Source of the DNA: a virus
Reading direction: 5' to 3' (one strand)
IMG/VR virus record: IMGVR_UViG_3300034107_000967
Coordinates: 1-28,499 of that record
Length of the DNA stretch: 28,499 bases
Of the stretch, positions 1 through 8,455 are shown one piece after another. The notes beneath the pieces were generated by a model. That model had not been told where the DNA came from, did not search any database, and saw only the letters and a list, made by a program, of their open reading frames with translations. Position numbers and translations under genes: made by a program. Position 1 is the first letter of the stretch. Each line of letters starts with the position of its first letter.

Positions 1-1
1 A

Positions 2-787
2 TTGACTGGCGAGTTATTGCCATTTAAAAATTATGAAGAATATTTCGAAAAGGACTTTTCACAATCTCATCAATTAAAACAATGGTGTGATACCGCACCA
101 TTTGGCGCTGTAAAAAGCTACATAATTGAACTTCTTAAAAAAAGAATAAAGAGCAAAAATTTAAAGTCAGCATTAAGTTCTGTTGAACTTTGGACTATTG
201 GCTTGCCTGATATTGATGTTTATAAAAAATATTTTGGCAGCTACACGGATGCATGTAAAGAGTGTTTGGTTGAACCTATGTTTAATTCAAAACTGCCAAA
301 AGAATTCTGGAATGATTATTCAAATATAAATGTTTTAATAGATACGAGGGAGCAGCAGCCACTAAAGTTTAAAAAATCTAGTATTTTAAAATTAGATATA
401 GGAGACTACGCAGTGGGTGGTGATAATTATAATTATACTCATGTCGATAGAAAATCATTTGCTGATTTTTGTGCAACTGTAACTAATTCATATAATAGAT
501 TCGCAAAAGAATTAGAAAGATGTAGAAGTTTGGGTTGTTATCTATTTATTGTTATAGAAGCTCCGCTACATTCGATGGATGATTATAACAAACAAAGCTA
601 TAAGAAATTTAATCTTAAATATGTCTTTCATAATATGAGGGAATTGCAAAGAGAGTATGGGGACTGCTGCCAATTCGTATTTAGTGGATCTAGAGATCTA
701 AGCGTAGAGCTTATCCCTAAATTATTAGTGTTAGGCAGGTCGTTATGGAAAACAGATATCCAATATTTTTGGTCAAAGAAATTATAA
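2..787 (+). CDS. ERCC4-type nuclease with homing-endonuclease-like repeat (5' partial)
   Basis: The reading frame is open to the left edge, so the true start is probably upstream; the TTG at position 2 is only the first possible start in the window. The C-terminal half has the ERCC4/XPF-Mus81 nuclease signature: LIDTREQQPL near residue 112, then DIGDYAV, then VDRKSFADF, and RFAKELER further on. These match the family pattern D-x-RE ... GDY ... ERKS ... R-x-x-ELER, with the usual ERK here reading DRK. Upstream, around residues 74-90, YKKYFGSYTDACKECLV resembles the short repeat found beside homing endonucleases (F-G-S-[WY]-x-x-A-L). It would cut branched or structured DNA, perhaps in recombination or resolution of packaging substrates; that role is inference. 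It ends 3 nt before the large terminase start and is probably cotranscribed with it. No small terminase is visible here. Confidence 0.72.
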   Translation: MTGELLPFKNYEEYFEKDFSQSHQLKQWCDTAPFGAVKSYIIELLKKRIKSKNLKSALSSVELWTIGLPDIDVYKKYFGSYTDACKECLVEPMFNSKLPKEFWNDYSNINVLIDTREQQPLKFKKSSILKLDIGDYAVGGDNYNYTHVDRKSFADFCATVTNSYNRFAKELERCRSLGCYLFIVIEAPLHSMDDYNKQSYKKFNLKYVFHNMRELQREYGDCCQFVFSGSRDLSVELIPKLLVLGRSLWKTDIQYFWSKKL

Positions 788-790
788 GTT

Positions 791-2650
791 ATGGCTTGGG
801 AACACGGAATACAAAAAAGAAGAAAAACTTTTCCTGATATTAATAAAGAAATATTAGAAAAAGAAGGTTATATCGAAGAACACGAAGCTAAGATATTATT
901 TTATAAATTTTTAAGAGAAAACCCATCGTTTGCCTCTGAATTATTAACTGGAGTTAAATTATTTCCGTTTCAACACATGTCGATTAAAGCCATGATGGAA
1001 ACAGATTACTTTTTAGGCATTTGGAGCCGAGGAATGAGTAAATCTTTCTCAACAGCCGTTTATGCCATCTTGGATGCAACTCTTCATCAAGGAGTTCATA
1101 TCGGTTTAATTAGTAAATCCTTTCGTCAGGCGAAAATGATTTTCAATAAAATGGAAGAAATCAGTCTTAGCCCAAAAGCAGAATTATTTGCTCAAGCTAT
1201 TACCAGAATTTCAAAAAGTAATGACCAATGGACTATGGAAATTGGCAGAAGCAAAATAACAGCACTCCCACTTGGGGATGGAGAAAAACTTCGTGGTTTC
1301 CGTTTTCAAAGAATGATTATTGATGAGCTTTTGTTAATGCCAGAAAAAGTCTTGAATGAAGTTATTATGCCATTCCTTTCTGTCGTTGAAAATCCAACAG
1401 AACGCCAAGAAATATATGATTTAGAAACTAAATTAATAGATAATGGTAAAATGAAAGAAGAAGATAGGAAGCAGTGGCCAAATAACAAAATTATTGGTTT
1501 ATCTTCTGCGTCTTATCGGTTTGAATATCTATTCAAACTATACTCTCAGTATGAGTCACTGATATTGAATAAAAACGATCAGGATGGCGCTCATAGGACT
1601 ATTATGCATTTTAGCTATGACTGCGCTCCTGATCAATTATATGACCAGAATCTGATCAATCAGGCAAAGGCTACGATGAGCGAAGCTCAGTTTAGTAGAG
1701 AATTCGGTGCTGTATTCACGGATGATAGCTCTGGATACTTTAAAGTAAGTAAAATGATGGAATGTACTATTCCCGATGGCGAAGGTCAAAGCGTCGAAGT
1801 CGTAGGTAATCCTGATGATGAATATATTTTATCAATTGACCCATCTTGGTCAGAAAGCGAAAGCTCTGATGATTTTGCAATGGTATTGATTAAAAGAGAT
1901 AAAAATAAACCAAGGGGAACCATAGTTCATAGTTATGCTATGTCTGGAACAAACTTAAAGAGTCATATTGTTTATTTATCTTATTTATTAAATTATTTTA
2001 ATATTGTCTCAATCGTAGCCGACTATAATGGAGGAGTTCAATTTATTAATTCATGTAATGAAAGTGAAATATTTAAACAACTTGGTATTAAATTGGATGT
2101 TATTGATGCTAATTTTGATGACTTACAAGAATATGAATCTGGATTGCGAGACGCAAGAAATCAATACAACTTGCAAACCAAAAAAATTGTTTATTTAAGG
2201 AAGCCAAGTTCTCAATGGATTAGATACGCAAATGAATCTCTACAATCGGCTTTTGATCATAAGAATATATACTTTGCTGGTTCAGCTATGGACGACGATT
2301 ATAATATGCAAAGAAAAAGCTCTATACCAATCAAAGATTTAAAGTTTATCAAAAATTTTGATGACAATCAACCTGATGGCGCAAAAATGATCGATTTCGT
2401 TGAGCATCAAAAAGATATGTTGGATTTAATAAAAGTAGAATGTGCTTTGATTCAAGTATCGACAAGCACACAAGGTACGCAGAGTTTTGATTTGCCGTAT
2501 AATTTAAAAAAACAAAGAGGCGCTGATAAAGCAAGAAAAGACTCTTACTCTGCTTTAGTTTTAGGCAATTGGATGATATCTATTCATTTTGATATGATGA
2601 ATCAAAAGGTGCAAAACATACAAAGTACGTTTACTCCAATTCTTATTTAA
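791..2650 (+). CDS. terL: Terminase large subunit
   Basis: This is the ATPase-nuclease that pumps DNA into the prohead and cuts it. The N-terminal ATPase has a Walker A-like loop WSRGMSKSF (residues 78-86), where SRG-x-SKS replaces the textbook GKS/T as in other phage terminases. Walker B is RMIIDELLLMP (174-184), with D178 and E179 as the acidic pair, and a coupling motif GLSSAS lies at 236-241. The C-terminal RNase H-like nuclease shows LSIDPSW (D350), IVADYNGG (D411) and ARKDSYSAL (D584), fitting the three metal-binding acids. The length of 619 residues is normal for the family. The ATG lies 3 nt after the nuclease gene in an A/T-rich leader without a Shine-Dalgarno. I see no intein or frameshift. 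The subfamily (cos, pac or T4-like headful) cannot be settled from the sequence alone. Confidence 0.93.
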   Translation: MAWEHGIQKRRKTFPDINKEILEKEGYIEEHEAKILFYKFLRENPSFASELLTGVKLFPFQHMSIKAMMETDYFLGIWSRGMSKSFSTAVYAILDATLHQGVHIGLISKSFRQAKMIFNKMEEISLSPKAELFAQAITRISKSNDQWTMEIGRSKITALPLGDGEKLRGFRFQRMIIDELLLMPEKVLNEVIMPFLSVVENPTERQEIYDLETKLIDNGKMKEEDRKQWPNNKIIGLSSASYRFEYLFKLYSQYESLILNKNDQDGAHRTIMHFSYDCAPDQLYDQNLINQAKATMSEAQFSREFGAVFTDDSSGYFKVSKMMECTIPDGEGQSVEVVGNPDDEYILSIDPSWSESESSDDFAMVLIKRDKNKPRGTIVHSYAMSGTNLKSHIVYLSYLLNYFNIVSIVADYNGGVQFINSCNESEIFKQLGIKLDVIDANFDDLQEYESGLRDARNQYNLQTKKIVYLRKPSSQWIRYANESLQSAFDHKNIYFAGSAMDDDYNMQRKSSIPIKDLKFIKNFDDNQPDGAKMIDFVEHQKDMLDLIKVECALIQVSTSTQGTQSFDLPYNLKKQRGADKARKDSYSALVLGNWMISIHFDMMNQKVQNIQSTFTPILI

Positions 2651-2675
2651 AGTTCAAAGTCAACTTTAATACTTT

Positions 2676-2690
2676 AAGGTGTAACTTATA
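2676..2690 (+). promoter_or_regulatory. GTGTAA element upstream of the portal gene (candidate late promoter core)
   Basis: GGTGTAAC lies in the 47-nt gap between terminase and portal, with GTGTAA at 2679-2684, 13 nt before the portal ATG. The same hexamer occurs directly before other unit-leading genes in this window on both strands. Calling it a promoter is inference. Confidence 0.4.
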
Positions 2691-2697
2691 ATAAGTT

Positions 2698-4713
2698 ATG
2701 GCAAAGAGAAATTATAATAAAAAATCTGAGTATTGGGATAAGTTTGGTAATCCTAATAATGTATCTATAGCGCAAGAATCTCAAGTCTTTTCTCCAGAAT
2801 TATGTGGAGATCCATTTTATGTTTCAGACGCTTCGTATGTTTCAGAGTCAAGAGCTTCTGCATCAAGAACCAGTTCTGGTGGAATGCAAACTAAGACTCG
2901 CATCAATAGAGCCGCTGTTTCTGAAACTATAGATCGCTTCAGTAGCATCCGAAGAGGTATGCTTCCTTATCATTACGCCTCAGACGGTGTTCATGTCAGA
3001 GATGCAATTGAACTTTGCCAAAAAGCATATGCAAATGTTGCTGTCTTTAGAAACGCAATTGATATTATGTCTGAATTTGCCAATACAGATATTTTTCTAG
3101 AAGGTGGGACATCTAAAAGTAGAGAATTTTTTGAAGATTGGTTTAAAAAAATTAATATTTGGAATTTAAAAGACCAGTATTTTAGAGAATACTATAGAAG
3201 CGGAAATGTTTTCTTGTATCGCGTTGATGGTAAATTTACTATTAATGATTTTATGAAATTATCTTCTTCTGGCACTCCAGAAAGCAAAATTATTAATCAA
3301 ATACCAGTAAGATATATTTTATTGAACCCTTTCGATGTTGTCGCCAAAAGAACTTCGACTTTTGCTGTCGGGGCATTTGAAAAAATTCTTTCAGAATATG
3401 AAATGGCTAGATTACAAAATCCAGTAACCGAAGAGGATAGAGACATATTTAACGGCTTAGATAAAGATGTTCAAGAAGCCATTAAAAAAGGAACTTATTA
3501 TAAAGATGGATTAAAAATTAAAATTGATCCCAAAAAACTTTCATATTCGTTTTATAAAAAGCAAGATTATGAGCCATTTGCAATTCCATTTGGTTATCCA
3601 GTCTTAGAGGATATTAATGCAAAGCTTGAGCTTAAGAAGATGGATCAAGCTATCACAAGAACTGTGGAGAATGTGGTTCTATTGATTACTATGGGTGCGG
3701 AGCCAGATAAAGGTGGAATTAATCCACAAAATTTAAACGCTATGCAAACTTTATTCAAAAATGAAAGCGTTGGCAGAGTTCTTATCTCAGACTATACAAC
3801 CAAAGCGGACTTTATTATTCCCGATCTTAATAAAGTATTAGGAAAAGAAAAATATGCAATTTTAAATGAAGATATTAAGCAAGGACTTCAGAATATTGTT
3901 GTTGGCGAAGAGAAATATAGTGCCACAGAAGTAAAAGCTCAAATCTTTACTGATAGACTAAAAGAATCTAGATATGCATTTTTAAATGATTTCCTACAAA
4001 AAGAAATAAAAAGAATTTCTATTGATTTAGGATTCAGATCATATCCAACAGCCACATTTAAGGATCTTGATATGAGGGATGAAACTCAATTAATGAGAGC
4101 GGCTACGAGATTAATTGAACTTGGCGTATTAACTCCACAACAGGGTATTGAGATGTTCCATAATGGAAAATTTCCAACAGCAGACGAACTTACCCCCGCT
4201 CAAGAGACTTATATTGAAGAGAGAAAGAAAGGTTACTATAACCCCATTGTTGGAGGAGTTCCAGTTATTCCAGCACCTGCTCCTAAATTACCGAAAGGTG
4301 GGGGTATTGGCGTTCCAGCTCCAGCCATCAATAAAACAGCAAAGGTGGCTGGTCGTCCACCAGGAACTACTGGCATCCCTATCACAAAAGCGTCTTATTC
4401 TAGAAAAGGAATTCAAAATATCGTTTATGAAATTGAAAAAGTGAGATCTTCTGCAAAACAATTATTGAAAGATTCATTAAATATTAAAAAATTCAATAAG
4501 CTGCAAGAACAGATGCTGGATAAATTATGCGAAGCCGTAGTATGTTCTGCTGATTTAGAAAATTGGAACGAACAATTAATTTCTTGTGTAAACAATTTTG
4601 AAAATATTGAATCGTTGGGCATAATGGATGATATTTTAGATATTTCCAGTGATCATCAATTAGATAATTATTCATCAGCAATCTTATACCATAGTAAATC
4701 AAATGAAAATTGA
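2698..4713 (+). CDS. Portal protein
   Basis: This is the dodecameric ring at the capsid vertex through which DNA passes and to which the neck attaches. The assignment rests on position directly after the large terminase, size (671 residues) and portal-like sequence: a helical segment around residues 100-125 (KAYANVAVFRNAIDIMSEFA), followed by REFFEDWFKK and YFREYYRSGNVFLYRVDG, typical of the wing/stem of siphovirus portals. After the core, near residues 515-560, comes a Pro/Gly-rich linker (VPVIPAPAPKLPKGGG and onward). A helical tail of about 110 residues follows that has no obvious counterpart in a minimal portal; it may reach into the head or contact the scaffold. The start follows a 47-nt gap with a GTGTAA element and no clear Shine-Dalgarno. 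The 3' end overlaps the next gene by 11 nt. Confidence 0.85.
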   Translation: MAKRNYNKKSEYWDKFGNPNNVSIAQESQVFSPELCGDPFYVSDASYVSESRASASRTSSGGMQTKTRINRAAVSETIDRFSSIRRGMLPYHYASDGVHVRDAIELCQKAYANVAVFRNAIDIMSEFANTDIFLEGGTSKSREFFEDWFKKINIWNLKDQYFREYYRSGNVFLYRVDGKFTINDFMKLSSSGTPESKIINQIPVRYILLNPFDVVAKRTSTFAVGAFEKILSEYEMARLQNPVTEEDRDIFNGLDKDVQEAIKKGTYYKDGLKIKIDPKKLSYSFYKKQDYEPFAIPFGYPVLEDINAKLELKKMDQAITRTVENVVLLITMGAEPDKGGINPQNLNAMQTLFKNESVGRVLISDYTTKADFIIPDLNKVLGKEKYAILNEDIKQGLQNIVVGEEKYSATEVKAQIFTDRLKESRYAFLNDFLQKEIKRISIDLGFRSYPTATFKDLDMRDETQLMRAATRLIELGVLTPQQGIEMFHNGKFPTADELTPAQETYIEERKKGYYNPIVGGVPVIPAPAPKLPKGGGIGVPAPAINKTAKVAGRPPGTTGIPITKASYSRKGIQNIVYEIEKVRSSAKQLLKDSLNIKKFNKLQEQMLDKLCEAVVCSADLENWNEQLISCVNNFENIESLGIMDDILDISSDHQLDNYSSAILYHSKSNEN

Positions 4714-5032
4714 ACCAAACGAAATCGTATTACCATTAGTTAAAACTGTTATTATTAATAACGGAGAAACGGAAATCTCACTCTCATCAATGGATGAAAA
4801 AGAATCTGGAGTCTATAAATCTTATATGAGTTCCTGCGCTATGGATGACGACATGTTCGTCAATACTGCTGGAATGGACAAGAAGCAAACCATGACTACC
4901 TGTGCTGGCAACTATCCTAAAATGCAGAAAATGCTAGCCGAGGAATCTCCTTCTGGTGGACTCACTCCAGCCCAAAAGAAATTGCCACCAGCTTTACAGG
5001 AAGCTATTTTGAAAAAGATGGGAAAAAAGTAA
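4703..5032 (+). CDS. Small protein of unknown function between portal and protease
   Basis: I do not recognise this 109-residue protein. It starts inside the last codons of the portal gene (11-nt overlap) and ends 6 nt before the protease, so it is translationally coupled in the head operon. The N-terminal half is a mixed polar segment (MKIEPNEIVLPLVKTVIINN). The middle has two cysteines about 22 residues apart (SSCAMDDD and TTCAGNYPKM), too few for a classical zinc site in one chain. The C-terminus is a Lys-rich helix LPPALQEAILKKMGKK that could bind nucleic acid or a partner protein. There is no signal peptide or membrane segment. A minor head or assembly factor is plausible from position only. 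Confidence 0.65.
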   Translation: MKIEPNEIVLPLVKTVIINNGETEISLSSMDEKESGVYKSYMSSCAMDDDMFVNTAGMDKKQTMTTCAGNYPKMQKMLAEESPSGGLTPAQKKLPPALQEAILKKMGKK

Positions 5033-5038
5033 TTTAAA

Positions 5039-6577
5039 ATGGATTACAAATATACCACTACTTTTGAGGCTTTTATTAATCCTTGCGAAATAAATGAAAA
5101 TTCATTTATCTCAAACGCATCGTTAGATAACCTTGAATCTTTAATTCCGCAGGGAATAGATTATAAACAAAATATTGATTTAATTGGCGTATCTTTTAAT
5201 GCGGCAGTTGTTAATATGTTTAATAAAAATGGAGATGGAATGGATACAGAAACAGCTTTGGCTTTTACCAAAAATTTCTTACATAAACCAACCAATATTG
5301 AACATAATAAACAAAAGATAGTTGGGCATATTGCAAGTGCTGGATTTAGCGATTATTCCACTAATGAAATATTAGATGCGGAAAATTTAAAAGGAGAAAC
5401 GCAGCCATTTAATATAGCTTTGGGAGCTGTTGTTTATCGTTCCGCCAATAAAGATTTTGTTGATTTAATTGAAAGATCAGCTGACCCCAATGATGCATAT
5501 TACCAAAAAATATCCACAAGTTGGGAAGTTGGATTTACTGATTACGATATCGCATTAGGCAGCACAAATTTAAACGATGCCAAAATAATTTCCGACCCAA
5601 AACAAATAGAGGAGCTTAAAACCTGCTTAAAAGTTTATGGGGGAACTGGCAAAACAAAAGATGGGCTTGATATTTTTAGATTAATCAAAGGAAAAATTTA
5701 TCCGTTAGGTATTGGCTTTACTGCAAGTCCAGCTGCGAATGTAAAAGGTATCTATATGAAAGATAGCGAACCCACAAACGTTACAATTGTAGATAAAAGA
5801 GATAAAGAATTAAAAAAAGTTTCACAAAGTGGAATTATTGATGTAACAAATAAAAAGAAAATTACTATGGAATTAGAAAACGTTATTTCCGAATTGAAGA
5901 CTCTTCTTATTGAAAAGAAATTTTCAGAAGAAGCCGTAGCATCTATGACCAGCACATTTGCTGAAGCAATCAAGCAGAAGGATGAAGAGTATCGCAATGA
6001 TATCGAATCAGCCAGATCAGAAAAAGAAGCTATTGCAAGAGAACATGCCGAACTCAAGGATTCGGTTGATTCCGTCAAATCACAATTAGTTGAAGCTCTA
6101 GATAAAATTCAATCTTTTGAAGCAAATCAAAAAGCCCAAGAAGCTATTGCATCATTTAATGAGCGCATGGACGTTATCGATCAAAAGTATGCTCTTGAAG
6201 ATTCTGATCGTGAATTTCTTGCGTCAGAACTTAAAGATCTTGAATTAACAGAAGAAGCTTTCGCTTCATTCCAAAATAAATTATCCGTTCTTTGGAAATC
6301 AAAAGATAAAGAAATCAAAGCAGCCTTCGAAGCTGAAATCCAAGCTCGCATCAATGCTGAAGTTGAAAAAAGAATTCAAAAAATCTCAACAGCTTCCTCA
6401 GAAAAAGAGCCAGACGAAAATGAAGAAGAAGCTCCTTCTACAGAAGAAATTCTTGATAACGTCGAATCTTCGGAAGCAGGAATCTCCTCTTCCAACGAAC
6501 AATCTTCCCGCGAAACACAATCGCTCCGTGAAAAGTTTTCTGGAGCATTTAAGCGTGAAAATATCACAATCTCATAA
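5039..6577 (+). CDS. Prohead protease fused to scaffold domain
   Basis: Residues 45-240 look like a prohead maturation serine protease: a core strand IDLIGVSFN, a histidine segment NIEHNKQKIVGHI (H89 the likely catalytic His) and KISTSWEVGF (S159 or S161 the likely nucleophile), in the His...Ser order of phage proteases. LGIGFTASPAAN follows at about 224-234. From residue 277 the protein becomes a long charged, Glu/Lys/Ala-rich coiled coil (about 280-455), then an acidic Ser/Glu tail, which is the composition of a scaffold core. A single protease-scaffold polypeptide that processes itself is known in several phages. Met277 (window 5867) starts the scaffold part and could be an internal start giving free scaffold. 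It lies directly before the decoration and capsid genes. The exact peptidase family is uncertain. Confidence 0.8.
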   Translation: MDYKYTTTFEAFINPCEINENSFISNASLDNLESLIPQGIDYKQNIDLIGVSFNAAVVNMFNKNGDGMDTETALAFTKNFLHKPTNIEHNKQKIVGHIASAGFSDYSTNEILDAENLKGETQPFNIALGAVVYRSANKDFVDLIERSADPNDAYYQKISTSWEVGFTDYDIALGSTNLNDAKIISDPKQIEELKTCLKVYGGTGKTKDGLDIFRLIKGKIYPLGIGFTASPAANVKGIYMKDSEPTNVTIVDKRDKELKKVSQSGIIDVTNKKKITMELENVISELKTLLIEKKFSEEAVASMTSTFAEAIKQKDEEYRNDIESARSEKEAIAREHAELKDSVDSVKSQLVEALDKIQSFEANQKAQEAIASFNERMDVIDQKYALEDSDREFLASELKDLELTEEAFASFQNKLSVLWKSKDKEIKAAFEAEIQARINAEVEKRIQKISTASSEKEPDENEEEAPSTEEILDNVESSEAGISSSNEQSSRETQSLREKFSGAFKRENITIS

Positions 6578-6606
6578 AATCTAAAACAATCTAAAACAAT
6601 AAAATT
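6578..6606 (+). promoter_or_regulatory. G-free A/C-rich leader of the decoration gene
   Basis: The leader has two tandem copies of AATCTAAAAC and then AATAAAATT before the ATG. It contains no G and so no Shine-Dalgarno. Similar G-free leaders precede the capsid and tube genes. Confidence 0.45.
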
Positions 6607-7227
6607 ATGGCACTTCGTATTTTACCATTCAGACAATATGATGACAATGATGTCATCAACATGTTCGCCCTTCAAAGCGCATATGTCAATTCATCGACAA
6701 CAGTATCATCTTTTGGTGATGCTGGTGTGTTCGTTACCACAGCCGTGGGAGACTTTAATGCAGATCCTATCACATTTACAGATACCGTAAATGGGTATCT
6801 CGGCAAAACTGATTATCCATTCGTTGGAGGGAATTCATATCCAAGTGTTTCCTTGAAGATCAAGCCAGCCACTAGTGGTGACGGACTTCTTGGCATCACT
6901 CTTCGTCAAACCGCTCAAACAGACGAAAATGGAGAAAAGCTTCTCTATTACCCACAAAAGGCTGAAGAGCTTCAGTGCGTTCTTCCTGGACAATCAGTTC
7001 CAGTTGCAACTAGAGGTGTTTTCACACTTACTTCTGGCGCATTTAATGGCACATTAACAGTTGGTGGCGGCGTTAAGCTTGCTTCTGGTGTTAGTGGAAC
7101 TGTTACAGGTTGCGCTATTTCCGATGCAGCCCGTGTCGGACTTGTCGTCGGCACTGGATCACGTTCGTCGGGTACAACCACAGACCAATTTGCTGGCACA
7201 TATGCTGTCATCGCTCTTGGACTTTAA
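6607..7227 (+). CDS. Putative capsid decoration / head-stabilising protein
   Basis: The protein has 206 residues and lies between the protease-scaffold and the major capsid gene, the usual place for a decoration protein. The sequence is rich in Gly, Ser, Thr and Val with predicted beta structure, for example YPSVSLKIKPATSGDGLLGI in the middle and TLTVGGGVKLASGVSGTVTG towards the C-terminus, fitting a small beta-barrel or beta-tulip that binds capsid symmetry axes. There is no signal peptide or coiled coil. Codon choice has more C-ending codons and CGY arginine than the tape measure, as in the capsid gene, suggesting high expression. The leader is A/C-rich with no Shine-Dalgarno. No family-defining residue is visible, so the call rests on position, size and composition. 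Confidence 0.6.
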   Translation: MALRILPFRQYDDNDVINMFALQSAYVNSSTTVSSFGDAGVFVTTAVGDFNADPITFTDTVNGYLGKTDYPFVGGNSYPSVSLKIKPATSGDGLLGITLRQTAQTDENGEKLLYYPQKAEELQCVLPGQSVPVATRGVFTLTSGAFNGTLTVGGGVKLASGVSGTVTGCAISDAARVGLVVGTGSRSSGTTTDQFAGTYAVIALGL

Positions 7228-7249
7228 TCTTAACAATCAACAATAATTT
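7228..7249 (+). promoter_or_regulatory. G-free A/C-rich leader of the major capsid gene
   Basis: This 22-nt gap (TCTTAACAATCAACAATAAT then TT) has no G and no Shine-Dalgarno, and carries the AACAAT words seen before the decoration and tube genes. Confidence 0.45.
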
Positions 7250-8374
7250 ATGAAAATTACTTTAAAAAGAACTCCTGAACAAGTCGAGCTTATCAAAGCT
7301 ATGGCATCTAAGAATCGCGCAGTTGCTTATGAAGCTCAAGTTGCATTGGCCGAATTTATCGGTCCCGTGTTAGCTGAAGTTATTAACAATGCTCCTAGCC
7401 TTAGCAATCTCTTCACTACTCTTCAATTCAATGCCGATGATAATCCAAGCATCCCGCTTGATCTTTATTATGACATCTCTGATGAAGATTATATCACAGT
7501 CTACAGCCAATCGGTTGCTGGCGGTCTTCCACAAAACCAAGTCTTGCCAACAGCTTCAGAAATGAAGATTGCAACTTACTCTCTCGATTCTGCTCTCAGC
7601 TTCGATAGACGTTATGCTGCAAAGAGCCGCATGGACGTTGTTAGCAAAACCTTCACTCGTATGGCTCAAGAAATTCTCTTGAAGCAAGAGAAGACTTCCG
7701 CTAACCTTATCCTTACAGCTCTTGCTGGAGCAAAAACAAATAACAAGCAACACATTCTTACCGCTGGTACTAATGGTCGTTTCTTACTTGACGATTTAAA
7801 TAGGCTTTTCACTCTTGCTAAGAGAATTAATACTTCTTTCAGCGGTGGAACTCCTACCAATCGTGCAAGCCGTGGTATCACAGATCTTCTTGTTTCGCCA
7901 GAGCTTGTCCAAGAGCTTCGCGCTATGGCATATAATCCAATCAATACTAAGGGATCACCTGCTGGTGGTACAACTTCGGATGGTATTGCCGCACCCGAAT
8001 CAATGAGAACAGACATCTATAATTCCGCAGGTATTCCTGAGTTTTATGGTGTTTCGATCATGGAAATGAATGAGCTTGGTGCTGGACAAAAGTTCAATAC
8101 TGTTTTCAACGGTGTTAAAGCTACTGGACCAAATACTTATACATTTGATGCCGCAGTTCAAGAAATCATCATTGGTATTGATCGTTCACGCGAATCACTT
8201 ATCCGTGCAGTTGCTACTGATTCAGATAGTGGTAGTGAGTTCACTCTTACCGCTGATGACCAATATAGCATTCGCCAAAACAAGATCGGCTATTTCGGCT
8301 CTCTTGAAGAAGGCCGTATGGTCCTTGACAACCGCGCCCTTGTTGGTGTGATTGCTTCAGGCATCTCTGCTTAA
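7250..8374 (+). CDS. Major capsid protein (probable HK97 fold)
   Basis: The protein has 374 residues, a normal size for an HK97-fold subunit, and is followed by a strong terminator. It starts with a Lys-rich helix (MKITLKRTPEQVELIKAMAS), then AVAYEAQVALAEFIGPVLAE, which may act as an N-arm or built-in delta-like segment. A central helix (VVSKTFTRMAQEILLKQEKT) resembles the long spine helix, and the C-terminal part has the beta-rich pattern (ESMRTDIYNSAGIPEFYGVS, then EEGRMVLDNRALVGVIASG) typical of the P- and A-domains. Codon use is biased to CGY arginine and to ATC, AAG and CTT, unlike most of the window, consistent with the most abundant virion protein. Neighbours (protease-scaffold and decoration upstream) support the call. 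The fold itself was not modelled. Confidence 0.88.
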   Translation: MKITLKRTPEQVELIKAMASKNRAVAYEAQVALAEFIGPVLAEVINNAPSLSNLFTTLQFNADDNPSIPLDLYYDISDEDYITVYSQSVAGGLPQNQVLPTASEMKIATYSLDSALSFDRRYAAKSRMDVVSKTFTRMAQEILLKQEKTSANLILTALAGAKTNNKQHILTAGTNGRFLLDDLNRLFTLAKRINTSFSGGTPTNRASRGITDLLVSPELVQELRAMAYNPINTKGSPAGGTTSDGIAAPESMRTDIYNSAGIPEFYGVSIMEMNELGAGQKFNTVFNGVKATGPNTYTFDAAVQEIIIGIDRSRESLIRAVATDSDSGSEFTLTADDQYSIRQNKIGYFGSLEEGRMVLDNRALVGVIASGISA

Positions 8375-8390
8375 TATATAGTTTAAATTA

Positions 8391-8420
8391 GGGCTACTCC
8401 TTCGGGGGTAGCCCTTTTTT
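8391..8420 (+). terminator. Rho-independent terminator after the capsid gene
   Basis: The 10-bp stem GGGCTACTCC / GGGGTAGCCC (one G-T wobble) closes a TTCG tetraloop and is followed by six T. It lies 16 nt after the capsid stop and ends the head operon. Confidence 0.93.
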
Positions 8421-8442
8421 ATTGTAATTATTAATTTTTTAT

Positions 8443-8450
8443 AGTATAAT
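8443..8450 (+). promoter_or_regulatory. AGTATAAT element before the 8456 gene (candidate promoter core)
   Basis: This is a variant of the GTGTAA element and also a perfect TATAAT -10 hexamer. It ends 5 nt before the ATG and follows the head-operon terminator. If it is a promoter, the transcript would be nearly leaderless. Confidence 0.45.
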
Positions 8451-8455
8451 ATAGT

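Noticed and set aside
4148-4444. Overlapping frame inside the portal gene
   Set aside because: The portal frame is clearly coding throughout; the other frame shows no protein-like features and no start signal.
7666-8016. Minus-strand frame within the major capsid gene
   Set aside because: It is a by-product of the biased codon use in the capsid gene and has no start or promoter context.
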